A DNA stretch of 64,000 nucleotides from Bacteroidetes bacterium UBA6221 (GCA_002421685.1 DISB01000018.1:486653-550652); one strand, 5' to 3'; counted from the first letter of the stretch, positions 46,679-55,617 are shown. Numbers and translations are program-made. The notes: a model not told the origin generated them from the letters alone.

Positions 46679-46986
46679 GCGGGTACGATTACCGAATCCC
46701 GAACTTCACCTTTCTATTCTCTTTTTTTACGAAAGGTATATATGCCTCATAGGCGCTCATTCAAACAAAACGGCTTTATACAATGTAATCGAGATGCCCT
46801 TACCGAACATCCTGAACAGCATGCCATATCCGCGTTGCAAACGCCTGGCCAAAGGCATCCCCGATACAATCGGGGACGAGTGGGTATTAACAATCAGAAT
46901 GTCACGGCCCGCCATGACAGATGATGGTGTTGCGTGAGATGGAGTTGTCATTAATTTGTAGCGTTCCTGTGTTTTGGGGTACCAGG
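46679..46986. other. Intergenic region containing repeat copy B
   Basis: About 308 bp between the T9SS protein stop and the DUF2945 gene stop. It holds GCGTT-GCA-AACGC followed by CTGGCC, then CATCCCCGAT...ATCGGGGACGAGTGGG (46830-46895). No convincing ORF. Confidence 0.6.
46830..46895. repeat. GTTGCAAAC-core hairpin repeat, copy B
   Basis: It shares GCGTTGCAAACGCCTGGCC, the CATCC start and the GGACGAGTGGG end with copy A, but the second stem is different (CCCCGAT/ATCGGGG instead of CCTCG.../...CGAGG). Such compensating change between stems is what a structured repeat family would show. Confidence 0.65.
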
Positions 46987-47196
46987 TTAGATCTTCCTGA
47001 GCGCTGAGCCTTTATGAGCCGCGATATGGTCCGATTTGTCGCTTTTTATTTCATACTGGGGGTCATCTTTTGTAGCGTGATGCGTATATCCCTTGTATTT
47101 GAAATCGCGGGTATGTTTTTTGATAATGGTGCCTGAAACCCTTCCCGCTTCGGAGTTCCAGCTTACTTTATCGCCTACTTTAAATTCTGTTGTCAT
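46987..47196 (-). CDS. DUF2945 (HVA1/TUDOR-like) small protein
   Basis: 69 residues. FKVGDKVSWNSEAGRVSGTI and DPQYEIKSDKSDHIAAHKGSALRK match the DUF2945 family, often found in stress-related small-gene clusters. Probably a cytoplasmic, possibly nucleic-acid-binding small beta-barrel. The start is about 10 bp after the DUF488 stop, so the two are co-transcribed. Confidence 0.88.
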   Translation of the reverse strand: MTTEFKVGDKVSWNSEAGRVSGTIIKKHTRDFKYKGYTHHATKDDPQYEIKSDKSDHIAAHKGSALRKI

Positions 47197-47205
47197 AACC
47201 TGGTA

Positions 47206-47757
47206 TTATTGATCAAACAAATTCTCGTCGGTATATACAACCTTGCCTTCCGCAATACGTGCAGGGCTGGTGTAGGGATGCTCTTCCGCTTTGCCTGCGG
47301 CCATAATATGTAAGACTTCCCAGCCTTTTGCCTTGAGGTAATCGGCTACCAGCGAGCGATGGCACCGCCACCATACCGCTTCCGCGCACATCATGGCAGT
47401 GGGTTGCTGCCGGGCGATTGCTTCCAGTTCTGTCACAGCATCCTCAAACGCCGTTGTCTCCATATAATCGGCATAGCCACGGAAAGATGCATTGCGCCAG
47501 CGGTCGTTTTTTGAATCTTTTTTAACCGGGCGTCTTCCGCCCAGGCCTTCCAGGTGTATATAGCCGATACCTGTTTTTTGCAACGCCGCAGCCAATGGCT
47601 CTTTATTAAATCCGGGATATTTTCGAGAGGCAGGGAAACGCCTGATATCCACCAGCGTTTTTACCGCAAACGATTGCAGCATAGCGATGAAGTCATCTAC
47701 TTCGCGGGTGGAATGCCCTATGGTGTATATGGTATGTTTTCCCGTTTTGCCGGCCAT
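47206..47757 (-). CDS. DUF488 family protein
   Basis: 183 residues. IYTIGHSTREVDDFIAMLQ, TLVDIRRFPASRKYPGFN, YIHLEGLGGRR and MCAEAVWWRCHRSLVADYL are the family signatures, including the conserved Cys/His near the end. Biochemical role unknown. First gene of a pair with DUF2945. Confidence 0.92.
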   Translation of the reverse strand: MAGKTGKHTIYTIGHSTREVDDFIAMLQSFAVKTLVDIRRFPASRKYPGFNKEPLAAALQKTGIGYIHLEGLGGRRPVKKDSKNDRWRNASFRGYADYMETTAFEDAVTELEAIARQQPTAMMCAEAVWWRCHRSLVADYLKAKGWEVLHIMAAGKAEEHPYTSPARIAEGKVVYTDENLFDQ

Positions 47758-47934
47758 AGTTTGATAACATTGTATTTCCGCAACAGGTTTAAAGTTCGCG
47801 ATTTAAAATGGATAGCGTAGCATAATAATTTCGGCGGGAGACTTTGTTGTAAAAGTAGCGACGTTTATAACTGACCACATGAGAATATATTTATAAAGAA
47901 TATTATCTTTAGTACTTATCAAAAATAGCGCCCT

Positions 47935-49596
47935 ATGAAGAATCTGTTGTGTATATGCGCTTTGCTTTTCTGGATGCAAGCAAAAGGTCAGACTACGCTA
48001 TCATTCAATAAAATTGATATCAACCCTGGGGCGGGTTCATCGTTGCCAGGCCACATGATGGAATTTAATGGCAAAATTTTCCTTGTGGCGTTTGCCGACA
48101 GCTTTGGGTTTGAGCCTTGGATAACAGACGGTACAATGCAAGGGACGTATATGCTTAAAGACATTTATACCGGAAAAGGCGTTAAAACCTGGTTAGGGTC
48201 AATGAGTAGGAGCGTTTTCCATGCTGTCAACTCATATTCCATTGACTGGCCTGTACTGAACGGTAAGTTGTTTTTTAATGCGACCGATTCCGTAGATGGA
48301 CATAACGTATGGTCAACGGATGGAACTGTGAACGGCACTAAAATGGCGATAGATTTATTGCCCGGAAATCCTAATTGGGGAGGCGGGGCCGAGCTGATAT
48401 TATTTGACAGTGTAATACTGTTTACCAAACCACATGACTATGAGCTGTGGAGCACCGATGGCACACAACAGGGCACTTATATGGTGAAAGATATACCGGG
48501 GATACAGTCCCGCCCGAGGCATTTTTGCAAATACAAAGGGAAGGTATATTTTGCCGCGCGCGATACGGCGTTGAAGCTGAACTTATGGGAAACGGACGGT
48601 ACAGAACAGGGAACAAAATTGGTGCGCCATTTTGAGGCAATAGAGCAAATCCACTCTCTGAACAATAAATTGTTCTTCGTGGCCAGGACATTGTCTGACG
48701 GACTGGAGTGGCATGTATATAACGGGAATGCGCCGCAATTACTTCGTGATATCAACCCGGGTGCAGACAGTGGCGCCGTAAGGAACTTTTATCAAATGGC
48801 GGCCTATAATGGTAAGGCTTATTTCGCTGCCGATGATGGCAATACAGGGGCTGAACTTTGGGTAACCGATGGTACCTACGCAGGCACTCAATTATTGAAA
48901 GATATTAATCCCGGTCCGGCCTCATCGCGCCCATGCAATTTCACTGAACATGATGATAAGCTCTACTTCCAGGCGATAGATGCCACGAACGGGGCCGAAC
49001 TGTGGGTGACCAATGGTACAGACACAGGCACACGGCTGGTAAAGGACATTCTGCCGGGCCCGCAGGGGTCATTCCCGAGTCACCAGATATCTTATGGTGA
49101 ACACCTGTACTTTGCGGCCATGGCGGCCAGCGCAGACACGCAACTGATGCGAACAGACGGAACCGCCCCCGGGACGGTTGTTGTACGGCCGCCTACAGCC
49201 GTAAAGAATAACCCACTGGAGAGAAGCCTGGCGTTTATAGTGTTTGATTCGTCACTTTATTTTGGCGCCGATTTCGACAGCAGCGGCATGGAGCTATGGT
49301 CCTTGCGCGAAATACCGGACCCGGACTATATTCCGGTCACTGCAGCGGACCGGAATGTTTTTGCTGTATACCCAAACCCTGCGGAGGATGCACTATACAT
49401 AAGTATGTACGAAGATTTTAGGGAAGCCGAAGTTTTTGTTTATGATGTTGCGGGCAAATTAATACCTGTTCAGAATATTGACCGCGCAGGTAATACCCTG
49501 GTGCTGATGCTGCCGCCCGGCATGTCTCCCGGCAATTATGTAGTGAGCGTGCGCATAAACGGGCATACATCCGGAGCAACATTTGTAAAACAATAG
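47935..49596 (+). CDS. ELWxxDGTxxGT-repeat protein with T9SS sorting domain
   Basis: 553 residues. Signal peptide LLCICALLFWMQAKG. Seven ELWxxDGTxxGT repeats are visible: WITDGTMQGTYMLKDI, VWSTDGTVNGTKM, ELWSTDGTQQGTYMVKDI, LWETDGTEQGTKLV, ELWVTDGTYAGTQLLKDI, ELWVTNGTDTGTRLVKDI and LMRTDGTAPGTVVV. These probably make a beta-propeller. The C-terminal sorting domain is FAVYPNPAEDALYIS...PGNYVVSVRINGHTSGATFV. A secreted or surface protein; ligand unknown. Confidence 0.92.
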   Translation: MKNLLCICALLFWMQAKGQTTLSFNKIDINPGAGSSLPGHMMEFNGKIFLVAFADSFGFEPWITDGTMQGTYMLKDIYTGKGVKTWLGSMSRSVFHAVNSYSIDWPVLNGKLFFNATDSVDGHNVWSTDGTVNGTKMAIDLLPGNPNWGGGAELILFDSVILFTKPHDYELWSTDGTQQGTYMVKDIPGIQSRPRHFCKYKGKVYFAARDTALKLNLWETDGTEQGTKLVRHFEAIEQIHSLNNKLFFVARTLSDGLEWHVYNGNAPQLLRDINPGADSGAVRNFYQMAAYNGKAYFAADDGNTGAELWVTDGTYAGTQLLKDINPGPASSRPCNFTEHDDKLYFQAIDATNGAELWVTNGTDTGTRLVKDILPGPQGSFPSHQISYGEHLYFAAMAASADTQLMRTDGTAPGTVVVRPPTAVKNNPLERSLAFIVFDSSLYFGADFDSSGMELWSLREIPDPDYIPVTAADRNVFAVYPNPAEDALYISMYEDFREAEVFVYDVAGKLIPVQNIDRAGNTLVLMLPPGMSPGNYVVSVRINGHTSGATFVKQ

Positions 49597-49641
49597 GCGA
49601 AGCCAGGGGACGGGGTAATTAAATAGTAAAATAGCTGTGTT

Positions 49642-50490
49642 TTATAAACTCCCCGATGCTACTATCATCCAATCCTTCTTAGCATAGCCTTTGGCTATCC
49701 ATTCATCCATCTGCCTGGCAATTGCTTCTGTAGCAGGAAGGGTTTTGCCGCCTCGAGCGGCTTCTTGTATCATCAGGCGGGCGTCTTTGCGGGCCATCTG
49801 CAATTCCCAGGATGGTTTGTCAAAATCATTTTTCAACACACGGTGCAGCCTGGCGGGTGTAGCGGCGCCGGGGTTCCATACGTCCAGCAGCCTGGCTATA
49901 TCGCCACCCGATATACCTACCGAGCTGCCCAGCGCCAGCATATCAGACAGGCTGGCCGTCAGCGACAATAAAAACAAATTGCCTACCAGTTTGATACCCG
50001 CGGCCTTGCCTGTTTCTTCACCGAAGTTGAGCACCTGTCCCGTCATGGGCTCCAGCCAGGGCGTGACCTGCTGCGCTACATTCACGTCTCCTGATATGAG
50101 CATATAGCCGGTGCCTTCCAGCGCATTGGCTGGTCCCATAAACACGGGGACATGCACATAAGTATAACCTTTGGCCTTCCATTGTTCCGTGCGATAGATA
50201 GCGCCTTCTACCGTGGTAGTGGTATGGTCTATGATAATTGCGCCCGGTTCCAGTCCCTTCTCTGCTGCGGCCAGCACAGAGTTTACTGCATCATCGTCTG
50301 ATACAACTATGTGCACACGTTGCGCACCCCGCACAGCATCAGCAGGATTGTCGAATACCATTGCCCCATGCGCTTCCAGCGCGCGGGCTTTGTCTATGCT
50401 GCGGTTCCATACCTGTACGCTTTCGCCTTTTGCCAATAATGCTTTTGTGAAATTGCCGCCCAAGAGTCCTGTGCCTAAAAATGCTACCAT
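49642..50490 (-). CDS. NAD(P)-dependent oxidoreductase, 3-hydroxyisobutyrate dehydrogenase-like
   Basis: 282 residues from ATG 50490; the frame extends to 50550, but the first 20 residues do not fit the Rossmann opening MVAFLGTGLLGGNFTKAL (GxGxxG). Further signatures are VWNRSIDKARAL, FMGPANALEGTGYMLISGD and LVGNLFLLSLTASLSDMLALG, the substrate and catalytic Lys region of the beta-hydroxyacid dehydrogenase family. Substrate unknown (hydroxyisobutyrate, tartronate semialdehyde or glyoxylate-type). Confidence 0.9.
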   Translation of the reverse strand: MVAFLGTGLLGGNFTKALLAKGESVQVWNRSIDKARALEAHGAMVFDNPADAVRGAQRVHIVVSDDDAVNSVLAAAEKGLEPGAIIIDHTTTTVEGAIYRTEQWKAKGYTYVHVPVFMGPANALEGTGYMLISGDVNVAQQVTPWLEPMTGQVLNFGEETGKAAGIKLVGNLFLLSLTASLSDMLALGSSVGISGGDIARLLDVWNPGAATPARLHRVLKNDFDKPSWELQMARKDARLMIQEAARGGKTLPATEAIARQMDEWIAKGYAKKDWMIVASGSL

Positions 50491-50611
50491 GCCTGTAAGA
50501 TAAAATTTTTTGGGGTTGCATATATGCCCTGTTTCAGGCATTTTTCCCATTTGACTTAATTATATCCTGCCGGTTTCCGCCTCGGATAACTGTTATTGGT
50601 ATTGCGGTATG

Positions 50612-50637
50612 CAAAAAAGAAAACCCCGTTGCCGGGG
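50612..50637 (-). terminator. Rho-independent terminator of the secreted protein gene 50666-51631
   Basis: Minus strand CCCCG-GCAA-CGGGG (plus 50624-50637) is followed by TTTTCTTTTTTG. It lies about 30 bp after the stop. Confidence 0.75.
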
Positions 50638-50665
50638 ATTGTAGTGTGTCTTTTATGCTTTCTTT

Positions 50666-51631
50666 TTAATTTTTTTTTGCCAGGGCAATAAACGTATCCG
50701 CATATTTTTCCAGCGCCTTTTTCGCTGCTGCCTTATACTGTTCGCGGGTAGTTTCTATCACTACCGGCTTCATTGATTTGGCAAATGCGAAAGCCCGGTT
50801 CTTTATTCTTGAAGCATCTTCAGTAAGGGTGGCCTGGTAATTGTAGCCCGACGATATGTCTTTTTGAACAATTACCGTTTCGCTCTGCGACTTTTCGTTC
50901 CACAACAGTGTAAGGCCGGTATTTGCTGTGGGCACTACTTTCATATTAGGTTTCACAGAGGAACTATACTTGGTGGTAGTAGTTTCTTTCCTGGTAGTGC
51001 GTTTGGTTTTGATATCAACATCTGCCGAGAGGTCGGCAAAATCTACGGTAAGATGAAAGAAACCTGCAGGGGCATTTACTTCCTCGCAAAAGTTTGTGGC
51101 CTTTTTAGCTTTCCCAAAAGCGAATGCTGTTCCACCGCCATATATACGGGCGCCGTTGCGGGCGTTGGTGGTCATCTTTACCTGGTTTTCTTCTTTTTCA
51201 TCATTGCCTTCCGACTTTTCAGCATTGTCTTTATAAAATTCAGTGGCCGTTATTTTACTCCAGGCTACGGTGTCAATGCCGCTCGATTTGAGTTTCTTCT
51301 GAAAATATGCGTAAAAATGGTCTGTCACTTCCTGGAAGTCGGCTTCTGTAAGTTCACCGTCGGTAGTTTCCAGGTAAGCCGTTATTTTAGCGCCAGCCAT
51401 TTTACTTCCACCCATATAGCTTTTCTCCTTTCCTACGGTTGTTTGGGTAGAGGTGAGTTTATAATTTACAGTTATCTGCGTCACTGCAAATTTTTCCAGG
51501 CGGGGCACTATTTTTGGTTTGGCAAAAGAGCCTCCTACCATTATTCTCAGGGCATCAGCATCCTGGGCTTTGCCAACAAAGTTTAACCCGGCAATGCCCA
51601 TGATCGTAGCGATTAACAATTTGTGCTGCAT
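50666..51631 (-). CDS. Unrecognised secreted protein
   Basis: 321 residues. Signal peptide KLLIATIMGIAGLNFVGKAQ. The mature part is Lys/Thr-rich with strands such as KFAVTQITVNYKLTSTQ and a charged loop NAEKSEGNDEKEENQVKM, then IKTKRTTRKETTTTKYSSS, and ends in a helix EQYKAAAKKALEKYADTFI. No family recognised. It has its own promoter and terminator and is divergent from a small ORF at 51967. Confidence 0.72.
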   Translation of the reverse strand: MQHKLLIATIMGIAGLNFVGKAQDADALRIMVGGSFAKPKIVPRLEKFAVTQITVNYKLTSTQTTVGKEKSYMGGSKMAGAKITAYLETTDGELTEADFQEVTDHFYAYFQKKLKSSGIDTVAWSKITATEFYKDNAEKSEGNDEKEENQVKMTTNARNGARIYGGGTAFAFGKAKKATNFCEEVNAPAGFFHLTVDFADLSADVDIKTKRTTRKETTTTKYSSSVKPNMKVVPTANTGLTLLWNEKSQSETVIVQKDISSGYNYQATLTEDASRIKNRAFAFAKSMKPVVIETTREQYKAAAKKALEKYADTFIALAKKN

Positions 51632-51966
51632 ATGTGTGTGTTTTTTTTAGCAGGACAAAGATATTTGCTACAACCAGCCGCCAGACCCGCTGAATTGGGT
51701 ATTTTCATCTCCGTAGCAATACGGATATACACCAGGTTGGCCAACAAATGCGTGTTGTTGTTTCCCAGGTCGGTGTCGTTCTTAATCGAAACAATGATGA
51801 CGTGAAACCTACAGTTAACTAAACGATAACCCGTGGTTTTATATACGAAGGCATATGGTTATCAATCTATTGTATCAACGGCCTGCACATTTTGTTTTTT
51901 GCTATTCCATCTGGCAAAAAAAATACTTACATTCATACAAGTATTTGTAACTAAATGTAATACCAG
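51632..51966. other. Intergenic region with a divergent promoter
   Basis: About 335 bp. It holds the -7 element of the minus gene at 51656-51663 and the promoter region of the plus gene at 51967 (AGTATTTGTAAC just upstream). No ORF or hairpin of note otherwise. Confidence 0.5.
51656..51663 (-). promoter_or_regulatory. -7 element of the secreted protein gene
   Basis: TATCTTTG on the minus strand matches TAnnTTTG, 25 bp before the start at 51631. No clear -33 element. Confidence 0.55.
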
Positions 51967-52212
51967 ATGAAGCACACTACTCGCGAATTACTGGTAACTA
52001 CAAAAGTGGCTGAAAGCTGGCAACAAAACTTCGATAGCAATGTAGATGGTTTGATGTCGCTGGTAAGTAAGGTGGATAATCAACTACATGTGGAAAGCGT
52101 TACCGAAGTGATGGACGTGTACCACAGCAAGGTAGATGAGCAGACACCGCCGCGCCAGCAAAAGAAGCAACTCAGCAGCCGGCCTTTTGAGTTTACCGTA
52201 TTCAGAAACTAA
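51967..52212 (+). CDS. Small unrecognised protein
   Basis: 81 residues, with KVAESWQQNFDSNVDGLMSLVSKV suggesting an alpha-helical stretch and a basic C-terminal part PPRQQKKQLSSRPFEFTVF. No signal peptide or domain. It ends about 200 bp before dxr, and that gap carries no other gene. Confidence 0.55.
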   Translation: MKHTTRELLVTTKVAESWQQNFDSNVDGLMSLVSKVDNQLHVESVTEVMDVYHSKVDEQTPPRQQKKQLSSRPFEFTVFRN

Positions 52213-52370
52213 ACAACAGCCTATAAGAAATATTTTACTTTATCTCTTGTTTTGCAGGCCATACAAACTTTCCTCCACAGCGCGAACTGCCGGTTTGCGC
52301 GTGCGGGCGGATAAATCGTTAAGGTTTTGAGAAAAACTAAGCATTGCTGTGAAAAAACCCGCAACAGGCT

Positions 52371-52378
52371 TAGCTTTG
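52371..52378 (+). promoter_or_regulatory. -7 element of dxr
   Basis: TAGCTTTG matches TAnnTTTG, about 42 bp before the dxr ATG. A TTG at 52344-52346 could be the -33 element, at a rather long 24-bp spacing. Confidence 0.45.
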
Positions 52379-52419
52379 ACATCTTTTGGATATATTGAAT
52401 TCTTCAACAGGATAAGCGC

Positions 52420-53586
52420 ATGAAAAGACTGGCAATTCTGGGTAGCACGGGTTCCATTGGCACGCAGGCCCTGGAGGTGGTGGCGGCACACCCCGAATTA
52501 TTTGAAGTGGAGGTATTGAGCGCGCACAATAATGCGGCACTTGTAATAGAGCAGGCCAAAATGTACCGCCCCAATGCCGTGGTAATTACCGACGAATCGA
52601 AGTACCGGCAGGTGAAGGATGCCCTGGCCTTATACCCCATAAAGGTATTTTCGGGCAGGCAGGCGCTGGAAGACGTGGTGCAGTGGGACAGCGTGGACAT
52701 GGTGCTGGCTGCCATTGTGGGTTTTGCAGGTTTGTCATCAACGCTGGCTGCTATAGAAGCGGGCAAGGCCATAGCCCTGGCCAACAAAGAGACACTGGTA
52801 GTAGCAGGCGAACTGGTGATGCAAAAAGCCGCTGAAAAGCGTATCCCTATTATTCCTGTAGACAGCGAGCATTCAGCTATATTCCAGTGCCTGGTGGGCG
52901 AGGACCCCAATGCGGTGGAAAAAATCATTTTGACGGCCTCCGGCGGGCCCTTCATTGGCCGTAAGCCAAACTACCTGGTGAATGTAAAAGCCAGCCATGC
53001 CCTGCAGCACCCCAACTGGACGATGGGCGCGAAGATCACAATCGACAGCGCAACGCTGATGAACAAGGGCCTGGAAATGATTGAGGCCAAATGGCTCTTC
53101 GGCTTACAAAACGAGCAGGTGGAGGTCATTATACATCCGCAGTCCATTATTCATTCCTTCGTACAGTTCAGAGACAGCTCTATAAAAGCGCAACTGGGCC
53201 TGCCCGATATGAAATTGCCCATACAATACGCGCTTGGTTTCCCTCAAAGGTTGCGAAACGATTTCAGGCGCCTCAACTTCAAAGAATACAGCAAACTGAC
53301 ATTTGAAGAGCCTGATTATAAAACTTTCCGTAATCTTGCAATCGCAAAAGATGCAATGTATAAGGGCGGAAACGTACCTTGTGTGATGAACGCGGCCAAC
53401 GAAGTGGTGGTACAGGCGTTCCTGAACAATAAGGTGAGCTTCATAGAGATGAGCGACATAATAGAAGAAACGATAGCCAGGGTGGGCTTTATAGAACACC
53501 CCGCTCCAGGAGAGTATGAAGAAAGCGACAGTGAAGCCCGGGTACACGCTGCCGATATGGTAAAGAAAAGCCAGCTGGCTTCTTAA
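52420..53586 (+). CDS. dxr: 1-deoxy-D-xylulose-5-phosphate reductoisomerase
   Basis: 388 residues. Second step of the MEP isoprenoid pathway: NADPH-dependent rearrangement and reduction of DXP to MEP. The NADPH motif LGSTGSIGTQALEVV is at the N terminus, then NKETLVVAGELV, the metal and substrate site VDSEHSAIFQCL, SGGPFIG, WTMGAKITIDSATLMNKGLE and IIHPQSIIHSFV. The rseP gene follows after about 18 bp, a common gene pair. Confidence 0.98.
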   Translation: MKRLAILGSTGSIGTQALEVVAAHPELFEVEVLSAHNNAALVIEQAKMYRPNAVVITDESKYRQVKDALALYPIKVFSGRQALEDVVQWDSVDMVLAAIVGFAGLSSTLAAIEAGKAIALANKETLVVAGELVMQKAAEKRIPIIPVDSEHSAIFQCLVGEDPNAVEKIILTASGGPFIGRKPNYLVNVKASHALQHPNWTMGAKITIDSATLMNKGLEMIEAKWLFGLQNEQVEVIIHPQSIIHSFVQFRDSSIKAQLGLPDMKLPIQYALGFPQRLRNDFRRLNFKEYSKLTFEEPDYKTFRNLAIAKDAMYKGGNVPCVMNAANEVVVQAFLNNKVSFIEMSDIIEETIARVGFIEHPAPGEYEESDSEARVHAADMVKKSQLAS

Positions 53587-53604
53587 AAATAACATTAATT
53601 GAAC

Positions 53605-54981
53605 ATGCAACTGAATACAGTTTTACTCTTGTCGGGTGGCGCCACGCAGGCGCTGCAATTGCTGGCAGCTCTTTCACTATTGATACTCCTGCACGAGTTC
53701 GGGCATTTTTTCTTTGCACGCTTGTTTAAAACCAGGGTAGAGAAGTTTTATCTCTTTTTTGATTTCCTGTTCCCTTTTCCCAACCTGCTCAATTTTGCCC
53801 TCTTTAAAAAGAAAAAGGGTGACACGGAATATGGTATCGGTTGGTTTCCCCTGGGTGGATATGTAAAAATAGCGGGCATGGTGGATGAGAGCATGGACAA
53901 AGAAGCCATGAAGCAACCCCCTCAGCCCTGGGAATACCGTTCTAAAAAAGCCTGGCAGCGCCTGTTCATTATGTTAGGCGGTATCATCATGAATGTACTG
54001 ACTGCCATGGCCATATACGCTTTTATCTTTGGCGTTTGGGGCGAGGAGTATTTGCCTACCGAGAACGCCAGGTATGGTATTGCCGTGGATAGCGTGGCCG
54101 AAAGTATCGGCCTGCGCGACGGGGATATCATTACATCTGTATCGGGCAAGAAAGTAGAACGTTTCAACAGGATACCTTATGAAATGATCTTTGCCGAGCA
54201 AAAGAGCGTCCAGGTGCTGCGCGACGGGCGGCCGATGGATATAGCTATACCGGCAGGAACCATAACCAAGATAGTAAAGAAGCAGAAGGCTAACTTTATC
54301 GTACCCCGCATGCCGGTGGTGGTGGAAAAGGTGAGTGAGAAAAGCATGGCTGAGAAAATGGGTTTCAAGGCAGGGGACAGTATTATTGCCTTCAACAATG
54401 CCCCGGTGCGGTTTTTCGACGAATTTGAAGAACTGAAGAGAAGCAATGCAGGCAAACCCGTAGACATCACTGTAATGCGCGACGGGCAGCCGGTTACCCT
54501 TTCAGGAAATGTGCCGGAGGATAAGATACTGGGTTTCCAGCCCTATATAACACGGTTCTTTGAAACAAAAGTGATAAAGTACGGCCCGCTCGAAGCTATC
54601 GGGAAGGGATTTACATTTACTTTCGACCAGGTGGGTAACTACTGGGGCCAGTTGAAGTTGTTGTTCACGTCTCCTGAAGTGAAGGTGAACGAAAGCCTGG
54701 GCGGGCTGGTGACATTTGGCAAACTGTTTGACCCCGTTTTCGACTGGCAGAGCTTCCTGATGCTGACGGCCTTTGTTTCTATCATTCTGGCAGTAATGAA
54801 CCTGCTGCCGATACCCGGCCTGGATGGCGGGTATGTCATCTTCCTGATATTCGAACTGATATCGGGCCGTAAGGTGAGCGATAAGGTAATGGAGACGGCA
54901 ACGACAGTGGGTTTGGTATTGTTGCTGGGCCTGATGCTGTATGCCAACGGGCTGGATATCTTCCGCCTGTTCCAGAACTAA
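53605..54981 (+). CDS. rseP: Site-2 intramembrane metalloprotease RseP
   Basis: 458 residues from ATG 53605 (a TTG 6 bp upstream is the alternative). It is a zinc protease in the inner membrane that cleaves anti-sigma factors and other substrates in regulated proteolysis. The zinc-binding motif LLHEFGHFFFARLF lies in the first TM. Two PDZ domains follow: YGIAVDSVAESIGLRDGDII and EKSMAEKMGFKAGDSII. The third zinc ligand region is NLLPIPGLDGGYVIF, and a final TM is near the C terminus. Probably in one transcript with dxr. Confidence 0.96.
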   Translation: MQLNTVLLLSGGATQALQLLAALSLLILLHEFGHFFFARLFKTRVEKFYLFFDFLFPFPNLLNFALFKKKKGDTEYGIGWFPLGGYVKIAGMVDESMDKEAMKQPPQPWEYRSKKAWQRLFIMLGGIIMNVLTAMAIYAFIFGVWGEEYLPTENARYGIAVDSVAESIGLRDGDIITSVSGKKVERFNRIPYEMIFAEQKSVQVLRDGRPMDIAIPAGTITKIVKKQKANFIVPRMPVVVEKVSEKSMAEKMGFKAGDSIIAFNNAPVRFFDEFEELKRSNAGKPVDITVMRDGQPVTLSGNVPEDKILGFQPYITRFFETKVIKYGPLEAIGKGFTFTFDQVGNYWGQLKLLFTSPEVKVNESLGGLVTFGKLFDPVFDWQSFLMLTAFVSIILAVMNLLPIPGLDGGYVIFLIFELISGRKVSDKVMETATTVGLVLLLGLMLYANGLDIFRLFQN

Positions 54982-55020
54982 GCTAAAACTATTTAACAAT
55001 TTTCTGCAACTGATATTTCG

Positions 55021-55028
55021 TATCTTTG
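55021..55028 (+). promoter_or_regulatory. -7 promoter element of ssrA
   Basis: TATCTTTG, a perfect match to TAnnTTTG, 27 bp before the mature 5' end of tmRNA at 55056. Transcription would start near 55035 and RNase P would remove the leader. The -33 region is weak. Confidence 0.65.
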
Positions 55029-55055
55029 CATAAGTTCTTTGAAAAAATACTTACC

Positions 55056-55424
55056 GGGGCCGACTGGTTTTGACAGCATAGGGCAGGTTAAGTAAGCATG
55101 TCGTGCGTTGTGTAATTAGCACGTAAATCTGAATACCCAAACTTTTAAATGGCGAATCTAATTACGCCATGGCTGCCTAATCAGAGATTAGCGTAGTCAT
55201 TTTGGCCGCAGACGGGCTTTTGCCTGTTGACGCTCCTGCCGCCTAACTCATCCTTCAACAGGATAGTTGCCCGTAGCTGCGTACGGGCAATGAAACTAAA
55301 GCAGATAAGATAGTCCTGGTTCGCCCGGTTCCTAAGGCTATACGAAAACCAATTCCGGGATAAACATGTAGAAAGCTTATCGGGCATATGTTTGGACGCG
55401 GGTTCGAATCCCGCCGGCTCCACT
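55056..55424 (+). ncRNA. ssrA: Transfer-messenger RNA
   Basis: The 5' end GGGGCCGACTGGTTTTGACA pairs with CGGCTCC at the 3' end (55415-55421), forming the tRNA-like acceptor stem, with T-arm GGGTTCGAATCCC (55400-55412). The tag ORF at 55151-55180 reads GGC GAA TCT AAT TAC GCC ATG GCT GCC TAA, giving GESNYAMAA. The full CCA is not encoded (ACTTT follows). tmRNA rescues stalled ribosomes and tags the product for proteases such as Lon. The 3' end is the integration site of the element that follows. Confidence 0.97.
55400..55424. other. Left attachment site of the integrated element (3' end of ssrA)
   Basis: The T-arm and acceptor end of ssrA are immediately followed by element sequence: terminator, repeats, then the integrase gene. 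Tyrosine recombinases often use this end as attB and leave it intact. No second copy of this segment is found in the window, so the right att site must lie beyond 64000. Confidence 0.6.
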
Positions 55425-55446
55425 TTATTGACTACCAAACAGTAAC

Positions 55447-55485
55447 AAAATCCTTTAAAACCTTGATTTTAAAGGATTTTCTTTT
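55447..55485 (+). terminator. Rho-independent terminator downstream of ssrA
   Basis: A perfect 14-bp stem, AAAATCCTTTAAAA (55447-55460) and TTTTAAAGGATTTT (55467-55480), loop CCTTGA, followed by CTTTTG. It lies inside the integrated element, so the element supplies a terminator for ssrA. Confidence 0.85.
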
Positions 55486-55525
55486 GTATCCGGCTTCAAA
55501 TTGTTCATTAAACTTCATTTTTCCA

Positions 55526-55617
55526 GTGAGTAATTCGTGAGTAAAAGTTTTCAAAAATATTTACTCACTGAACGTTATCTAACTCATTGAAAATGAACAT
55601 GTTCAGTTTTTGAACAT
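55526..55617. repeat. Short direct and inverted repeats before the integrase gene
   Basis: GTGAGTAA at 55526-55533 and GTGAGTAAA at 55537-55545, with the inverse TTTACTCAC at 55560-55568. Next is the perfect palindrome TGAACATGTTCA (55594-55605) and another TGAACAT at 55611. They may be arm-type integrase sites or an operator for the integrase gene. Confidence 0.5.

Noticed and set aside
55181..55438. Minus-strand ORF of 85 residues (VEPAGFEPASKH-type protein)
   Set aside because: It is antisense to the tmRNA gene; this is a frequent false call over ssrA.
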